Shown: positions 6,338 to 9,584 of the stretch, piece by piece
How positions within the stretch are numbered: the first letter of the stretch is position 1
Layout: the number at the start of each line of letters is the position of its first letter
Source of the DNA: PVC group bacterium
GTDB taxonomy: Bacteria; Verrucomicrobiota; Kiritimatiellia; SS1-B-03-39; UBA6053
Length of the DNA stretch: 9,584 nt
Direction of reading: 5' to 3'
NCBI GenBank assembly: GCA_003565035.1
Contig: PXDP01000364.1
Span: 1 to 9,584 of the forward strand
The notes under the pieces: model-generated
The model's database searches: none
What the model was told of the DNA's origin: nothing
What the model saw: only the letters and a program-made list of their open reading frames with translations
Made by a program: the position numbers and the translations under genes

Positions 6338-7552
6338 ATGTCCGAACTGGTTCAACTTGACATCTCCGGCCGCGACCGTCCCGGGATCACCGTGGCCCTC
6401 ACCGAGGTCCTCGCCCGGCACGGCGTGACCGTGCTGGATATGGGCCAGTCCGTGATTCACAACACCCTTGCCCTCGGCATGCTCATTGAAGTGCCCGACG
6501 AAACGTCCTCGCCCGTCTTCAAGGAGCTGCTCTTTGCCTCCCACGGGCTCGGCATGGAACTCCGCTTCACCCCCATCGACCCCGAAGAGTACGAAAACTG
6601 GGTTCTGGCCCAGGGCCAGCCGCGGCACATCCTCACCCTGCTCGGCCGCAGCATCACCGCCGGTCACATCGCCCGGGTCTCCGCCATTGTCGCCCGGCAC
6701 GGACTCAACATCGAACAAATCACCCGTCTCTCCGGCCGTATTTCCCGCAGAGCCCCGGCCACGCCCCAGCACGCCAGCATCGAAATCTGGCTCAAAGGTC
6801 CCGTCGAAGATCTCAGCACCCTCCACAGCGACCTCCTCGCTCTCGGCAGCGAACTGGATCTCGACCTCGCCGTGCAGGAGGACGACATTTTCCGCCGGAA
6901 CCGCCGTCTGGTCTGTTTCGATATGGACTCCACGCTCATCCAGGCGGAAGTGATTGATGTGCTCGCCGATGCTGCCGGCGTCGGGCCCCGGGTCGCCGCC
7001 ATCACCGAAGCCGCCATGCGCGGGGAACTGGACTTCACCGAAAGCTTCCGCCAACGCCTTGCCCTCCTGGAAGGCCTCGATGCCGCCGTGCTGCCCCGGC
7101 TGGCCGCCGAACTCCCGGTCACTCCCGGCGCGGAAAAACTGATCACCACCCTCAAGCGCCTCGGCTACCGCGTCGCCATCCTCTCCGGCGGCTTCGACTA
7201 CTTTGCCAAAGATCTGCAGGACCGCCTCGGAATCGATGAGGTGCATGCCAACCATCTGGAAATCATCGACGGCAAACTCACCGGGCGCATCAAAGGCCCG
7301 GTGGTCGACGGCCCCCGCAAAGCCGCGCTTCTCCGGGACATTGCCGAACGCGAAGGCTTCCGCCTCGAACAAACCATTGCCGTCGGCGACGGCGCCAACG
7401 ATCTTCCCATGCTCTCCATCGCCGGTCTGGGCATTGCCTACCGCGCCAAGCCCCTAGTCAAACAGCGAGCCCGCCACGCCCTCGGAAACGTGGGACTTGA
7501 CGGCATTCTGTATTTGCTTGGCATGAGAGACCGCGATATAACCGCTCTCTGA
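6338..7552 (+). CDS. serB: Phosphoserine phosphatase SerB with two ACT domains
   Basis: A 404-residue cytoplasmic enzyme that hydrolyses O-phospho-L-serine to L-serine, the last step of the phosphorylated serine pathway. The N-terminal half has two ACT-type domains: about 3-85 (opening GRDRPGITVALTEVLARHG at 11-29) and about 96-180, which probably bind serine or another amino acid for control. The HAD phosphatase domain follows: motif I DMDST (195-199) with nucleophile Asp195 and acid/base Asp197, motif II SGG (283-285), Lys328, and motif III/IV GDGANDL (350-356). Length and layout match the long SerB2-like form rather than the shorter E. coli enzyme. It starts 53 bp after the hydrolase gene, with no evident Shine-Dalgarno, and is followed after 1 nt by the oxidoreductase gene, so these two are very probably co-transcribed. 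All catalytic motifs are present. Confidence 0.96.
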   Translation: MSELVQLDISGRDRPGITVALTEVLARHGVTVLDMGQSVIHNTLALGMLIEVPDETSSPVFKELLFASHGLGMELRFTPIDPEEYENWVLAQGQPRHILTLLGRSITAGHIARVSAIVARHGLNIEQITRLSGRISRRAPATPQHASIEIWLKGPVEDLSTLHSDLLALGSELDLDLAVQEDDIFRRNRRLVCFDMDSTLIQAEVIDVLADAAGVGPRVAAITEAAMRGELDFTESFRQRLALLEGLDAAVLPRLAAELPVTPGAEKLITTLKRLGYRVAILSGGFDYFAKDLQDRLGIDEVHANHLEIIDGKLTGRIKGPVVDGPRKAALLRDIAEREGFRLEQTIAVGDGANDLPMLSIAGLGIAYRAKPLVKQRARHALGNVGLDGILYLLGMRDRDITAL

Positions 7553-7553
7553 T

Positions 7554-8582
7554 ATGAAACCAATCTCTTTTGCCCTTCTCGGATACGGGCGGGTCGCCCC
7601 CACCCACCTCGACGCACTCCTCGCGCTTGTCCCCGAGGCCACCCTCGCCGCAGTCTGCGACACCGATCCCGGCGCCCTGGAACAGGCCCGGCAGGACCTC
7701 GATGCCCGTCACGTGCCACCCGTCACGCCCCATGCCTCCCTCGACGCGCTGCTGGCCGATCCGGCGGTCGATGTGGTTTCGGTCTGCACCCCCTCCGGCC
7801 TGCATCCCGAACACGGGATCGCCGCCGCCAAGGCCGGAAAACATGTGCTGGTGGAGAAACCCATGGGGGTCACCCTGCCCGCGGCCGAAGCCCTGGTCCG
7901 GGCTTGCGCGGACAACGGTGTCCATCTTTTCCCGGTCTATCAAAACCGGCTCAACACCACCCTTCAACTCCTCAAAGCCGCCATCGAAAAAGGCCGGTTC
8001 GGCAAGATCTACGCCATCAACAGCACCGTCATCTGGCGGCGTGAACAGTCCTATTACGATTCTGCCGCCTGGCGCGGCACCCGGGCCATGGACGGCGGCG
8101 CGTTCATGAATCAGGGGATTCATTTTCTGGACGCCATGCGCTTCATCGGCGGCGAAATCACCGACGTGCAGTCCACCTTCGCCACCCTGGGCCGGACCAT
8201 CGAATGCGAAGACACCGGCTCCGCGCTGTTCCGCTTCAAATCCGGCGCCCTCGGGAACCTCTTCGTTACCATGCTCGGCATGAACGACCGGGAGGGCTCC
8301 CTCACCGTCATCGGTGAAAAAGGCCAGGTTAAAATTGGCGGCACCGCCATGAACACCATCGAGGAATGGACCTTCGCCGCGCCCGACCCCGAACAGGACG
8401 CCCTGGCCCGCGATGCGGACTACCACACCGCCAGCGTTTACGGAAACGGACATAAAGCGTTCTACCGGCAGGTTCTCGACACCCTCCGCGCCGGCACCCC
8501 GCCCGCCGCGGCCGGCCCGGAACTCGACTCCCTGAAAATACTTCTGCGGATGTACGACAAAGATCTGACGAAACAGGGCTGA
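7554..8582 (+). CDS. Gfo/Idh/MocA oxidoreductase, resembling WlbA-type UDP-GlcNAcA dehydrogenase
   Basis: A 342-residue NAD(P)-dependent sugar dehydrogenase. The Rossmann fold starts with ALLGYGRVAPTH (7-18), and the family motif EKP lies at 101-103 with catalytic Lys102. The substrate domain has the stretch YQNRLNTTLQLLKAAIEKGR (129-148), WRREQSYYD (161-169), WRGT (173-176), and DGGAFMNQGIHFLD (180-193) with candidate catalytic His190, then EGSLTVIGEKGQVKIGG (247-263). These stretches resemble the WlbA group that oxidises UDP-N-acetyl-glucosaminuronic acid at C3 in O-antigen sugar synthesis; that reading comes from motif memory and other sugars remain possible. No partner aminotransferase (WlbC type) or acyltransferase is in the window, so pathway context is missing. 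The ATG lies 1 nt after the serB stop; no separate ribosome site is visible, suggesting translational coupling. It converges with clpS, 4 nt apart. Confidence 0.9.
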   Translation: MKPISFALLGYGRVAPTHLDALLALVPEATLAAVCDTDPGALEQARQDLDARHVPPVTPHASLDALLADPAVDVVSVCTPSGLHPEHGIAAAKAGKHVLVEKPMGVTLPAAEALVRACADNGVHLFPVYQNRLNTTLQLLKAAIEKGRFGKIYAINSTVIWRREQSYYDSAAWRGTRAMDGGAFMNQGIHFLDAMRFIGGEITDVQSTFATLGRTIECEDTGSALFRFKSGALGNLFVTMLGMNDREGSLTVIGEKGQVKIGGTAMNTIEEWTFAAPDPEQDALARDADYHTASVYGNGHKAFYRQVLDTLRAGTPPAAAGPELDSLKILLRMYDKDLTKQG

Positions 8583-8586
8583 AACA

Positions 8587-8871
8587 TCACTCCGCCCGCT
8601 GCAGGGTCGCTCTCAGTCCGTACTGATGCAACTGCTGCACATGCAGTTCCGCCTGCTCACGATCCTCGGAGGCCACCAGGGACTTGCCCTGATTATGCAC
8701 CTCCAGCATCAGCTTTTCGCAGAGCCCCTTGGGATACCCGAACACCTTCTGCAGCACGTACACCACGTAGCTCATTAAATTCACCGGATCATCCCAGACC
8801 ACCACATTCCAGACTTTGTCCAGGTCGAGCTGCGTCTCGGTTTCCGGAAAAACTTCAATCCCCGGACTCAC
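8587..8871 (-). CDS. clpS: ATP-dependent Clp protease adaptor ClpS
   Basis: A 94-residue adaptor that carries N-degron substrates to the Clp protease unfoldase (ClpA or ClpC). A flexible acidic N-terminus (1-19) leads into the ClpS fold: VWNVVVWDDPVNLMSYVVYV (20-39), LQKVFGY (40-46), KLMLEVHNQGKSLV (53-66) and a C-terminal LHQYGLRATLQ (81-91). By alignment to E. coli ClpS, Met33 matches the hydrophobic pocket Met40 and His59 matches His66, which holds the substrate amino group. Asp27 stands where Asn34 is usual, while the following Asp28 is conserved. The start is a GTG at 8871 overlapping the yjbQ stop as GTGA; no in-frame ATG occurs before residue 33, which would destroy the fold. No clpA or clpC is adjacent. 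It is probably translated with yjbQ. Confidence 0.93.
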   Translation of the reverse strand: MSPGIEVFPETETQLDLDKVWNVVVWDDPVNLMSYVVYVLQKVFGYPKGLCEKLMLEVHNQGKSLVASEDREQAELHVQQLHQYGLRATLQRAE

Positions 8872-9296
8872 CGGCTTTCCCCCTGCAGGGTCAGCAGCAG
8901 GCGCCGCCCCCCGCCATGGTTCCGGTGCTCGCAGAGATAGATTCCCTGCCAGGTGCCCAGTGCCAGCCTTCCGTCGCGCACCGGCAGCATCAGGGACGGG
9001 CCCATCAGACTGGCCTTGATATGCGCGGGCATGTCATCCGGCCCCTCCAGGGTATGCAGCAGATCCGGCATGTCCTCCGGCACCATCCGGTCCAGCACCG
9101 TCTCGAAATCCGTCAACACCTCCGGACTGGCATTTTCATTGAGCGTCAGGGAAGCCGAGGTGTGCTGAATAAACACCTGCAAAAGTCCGACCGACACCGC
9201 CTTCACTTCAGGCAGAGCCTCCACCACCTCCCGGGTGATGAGATGAAATCCCCGCCGCCGCGGCGTCAAGGTAAGCTGTTTTTGAGTCCATTTCAT
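8868..9296 (-). CDS. yjbQ: YjbQ / UPF0047 family protein (secondary thiamine-phosphate synthase type)
   Basis: A 142-residue protein matching the full length of the YjbQ/UPF0047 family. Signature stretches are RGFHLIT (15-21), HTSASLTLNENA (45-56, His45 conserved), EGPDDMPAHIKASLMG (84-99, His92) and GRLALGTWQGIYLCEHR (109-125, with His124 near the end). In E. coli, YjbQ shows weak thiamine-phosphate synthase activity when overproduced; the true physiological role of the family is unsettled, and the conserved His and acidic residues suggest a metal-binding site. The ATG at 9296 is preceded by a G-rich stretch (GGGGGA, 8 nt upstream) that could serve as a partial Shine-Dalgarno. It is the first gene of a pair with clpS (4-nt overlap) and divergent from the SurA-like gene. 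No thiamine genes are nearby. Confidence 0.95.
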   Translation of the reverse strand: MKWTQKQLTLTPRRRGFHLITREVVEALPEVKAVSVGLLQVFIQHTSASLTLNENASPEVLTDFETVLDRMVPEDMPDLLHTLEGPDDMPAHIKASLMGPSLMLPVRDGRLALGTWQGIYLCEHRNHGGGRRLLLTLQGESR

Positions 9297-9439
9297 AAGA
9301 AGATTCCCCCTTACCCCGACAATGCGGCCATTTCAAACCCGCGATGCACTTAGTTTATTCCCCGCGCTTTACCCTATTAAACCGCATTCCGGTGAATTCC
9401 GGCTTCACAGATGCCCAAGGCTGGGATAAGAGAAGGTCA
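9297..9439. promoter_or_regulatory. Divergent intergenic region between yjbQ and the SurA-like gene
   Basis: A 143-bp gap, more AT-rich than its flanks, that must hold promoters for both directions. On the plus strand TTCACA (9404-9409) followed after 15 nt by GATAAG (9425-9430) is a weak promoter candidate whose start would fall next to the ATG. On the minus strand TTGAAA (9332-9337) has no good -10 at the usual distance. No hairpin terminator or repeat stands out. Confidence 0.35.
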
Positions 9440-9584
9440 ATGAAATGTTTTACGCTTTTACTTCTGCTGCTCCTCGCGCCCGGTCTCGGGGCCCAAACCA
9501 TCGCCATTGATGGATTTGCCGCCATGGTCAATGGCGTGATTATCACTGCGGGGGATGTCCTGGAATTCACGTCCGCCCAGCGTC
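9440..9584 (+). CDS. SurA-like periplasmic chaperone / peptidyl-prolyl isomerase, N-terminal fragment
   Basis: The first 48 codons of a gene cut by the right edge. Residues 1-18 are a signal peptide: MKCF, a long Leu run and cleavage near GLGA/Q. The mature start IDGFAAMVNGVIITAGDVLE (22-41) closely follows the SurA N-terminal pattern 'D-x-I-A-A-x-V-N-x-x-V-I-T-x-x-D-V', the beta strand and first helix of the chaperone domain of SurA/PpiD/PrsA-like proteins, which assist outer-membrane protein folding. The parvulin domain, if present, is outside the window, so the exact subgroup is open. The AGAAGG at 9431-9436, 3 nt before the ATG, is a possible Shine-Dalgarno at short spacing. The gene is divergent from yjbQ-clpS. 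Confidence 0.75.
   Translation, partial: MKCFTLLLLLLLAPGLGAQTIAIDGFAAMVNGVIITAGDVLEFTSAQR

Noticed and set aside
6302..7372. Minus-strand open frame (356 codons) opposite serB
   Set aside because: It covers conserved SerB catalytic motifs on the other strand, and its product is low-complexity and acidic with no domain.
7458..8453. Minus-strand open frame (331 codons) opposite the oxidoreductase gene
   Set aside because: Antisense shadow of a well-supported Gfo/Idh/MocA gene; the translation is Gly-rich without motifs.
9355..9570. Minus-strand open frame (71 codons) between yjbQ and the right edge
   Set aside because: It overlaps the SurA-like signal peptide on the other strand and shows no motif.

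Overview
The window is dense bacterial DNA of fairly high GC content. It holds ten recognisable protein-coding genes, two of them cut by the window ends, with very short gaps and repeated 4-nt stop/start overlaps. No RNA gene, CRISPR array, insertion sequence or phage gene was seen. A relative of the 'H-X9-DG' prepilin-associated proteins, a Hanks-type kinase with a periplasmic tail, a secreted clan GH-A-like enzyme and mostly weak Shine-Dalgarno sites together suggest a Gram-negative member of the PVC group (Verrucomicrobiota, Kiritimatiellota, Lentisphaerota or Planctomycetota). That placement is an inference from gene content only.

Left block (minus strand, 3023 to 1): an exported cyclophilin-type peptidyl-prolyl isomerase, a one-pass membrane serine/threonine kinase, a small membrane-anchored H-X9-DG-like protein, and the first 39 codons of a CitE/HpcH-type lyase. 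The first three are joined by ATGA overlaps, so they are probably co-translated. Each should place a domain outside the cytoplasm, which suggests an envelope sensing or assembly function.

Middle block (plus strand, 3130 to 8582): a small lipoprotein of unknown role, an 872-residue secreted putative glycoside hydrolase of unassigned family, a two-ACT-domain phosphoserine phosphatase (SerB), and a Gfo/Idh/MocA oxidoreductase resembling WlbA-type UDP-GlcNAcA dehydrogenases, starting 1 nt after serB. The hydrolase has a run of nine C at codons 7 to 9, a possible slippage switch. The 106-bp gap between the left and middle blocks holds the divergent start regions, including an 8-bp direct repeat.

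Right block: a minus-strand pair, yjbQ (UPF0047) then clpS, joined by a GTGA overlap and ending 4 nt from the convergent oxidoreductase gene. After a 143-bp divergent gap, the 5' end of an exported SurA-like gene runs off the right edge. The window therefore has three protein-quality-control genes (cyclophilin, ClpS, SurA-like) among otherwise unrelated metabolic genes.
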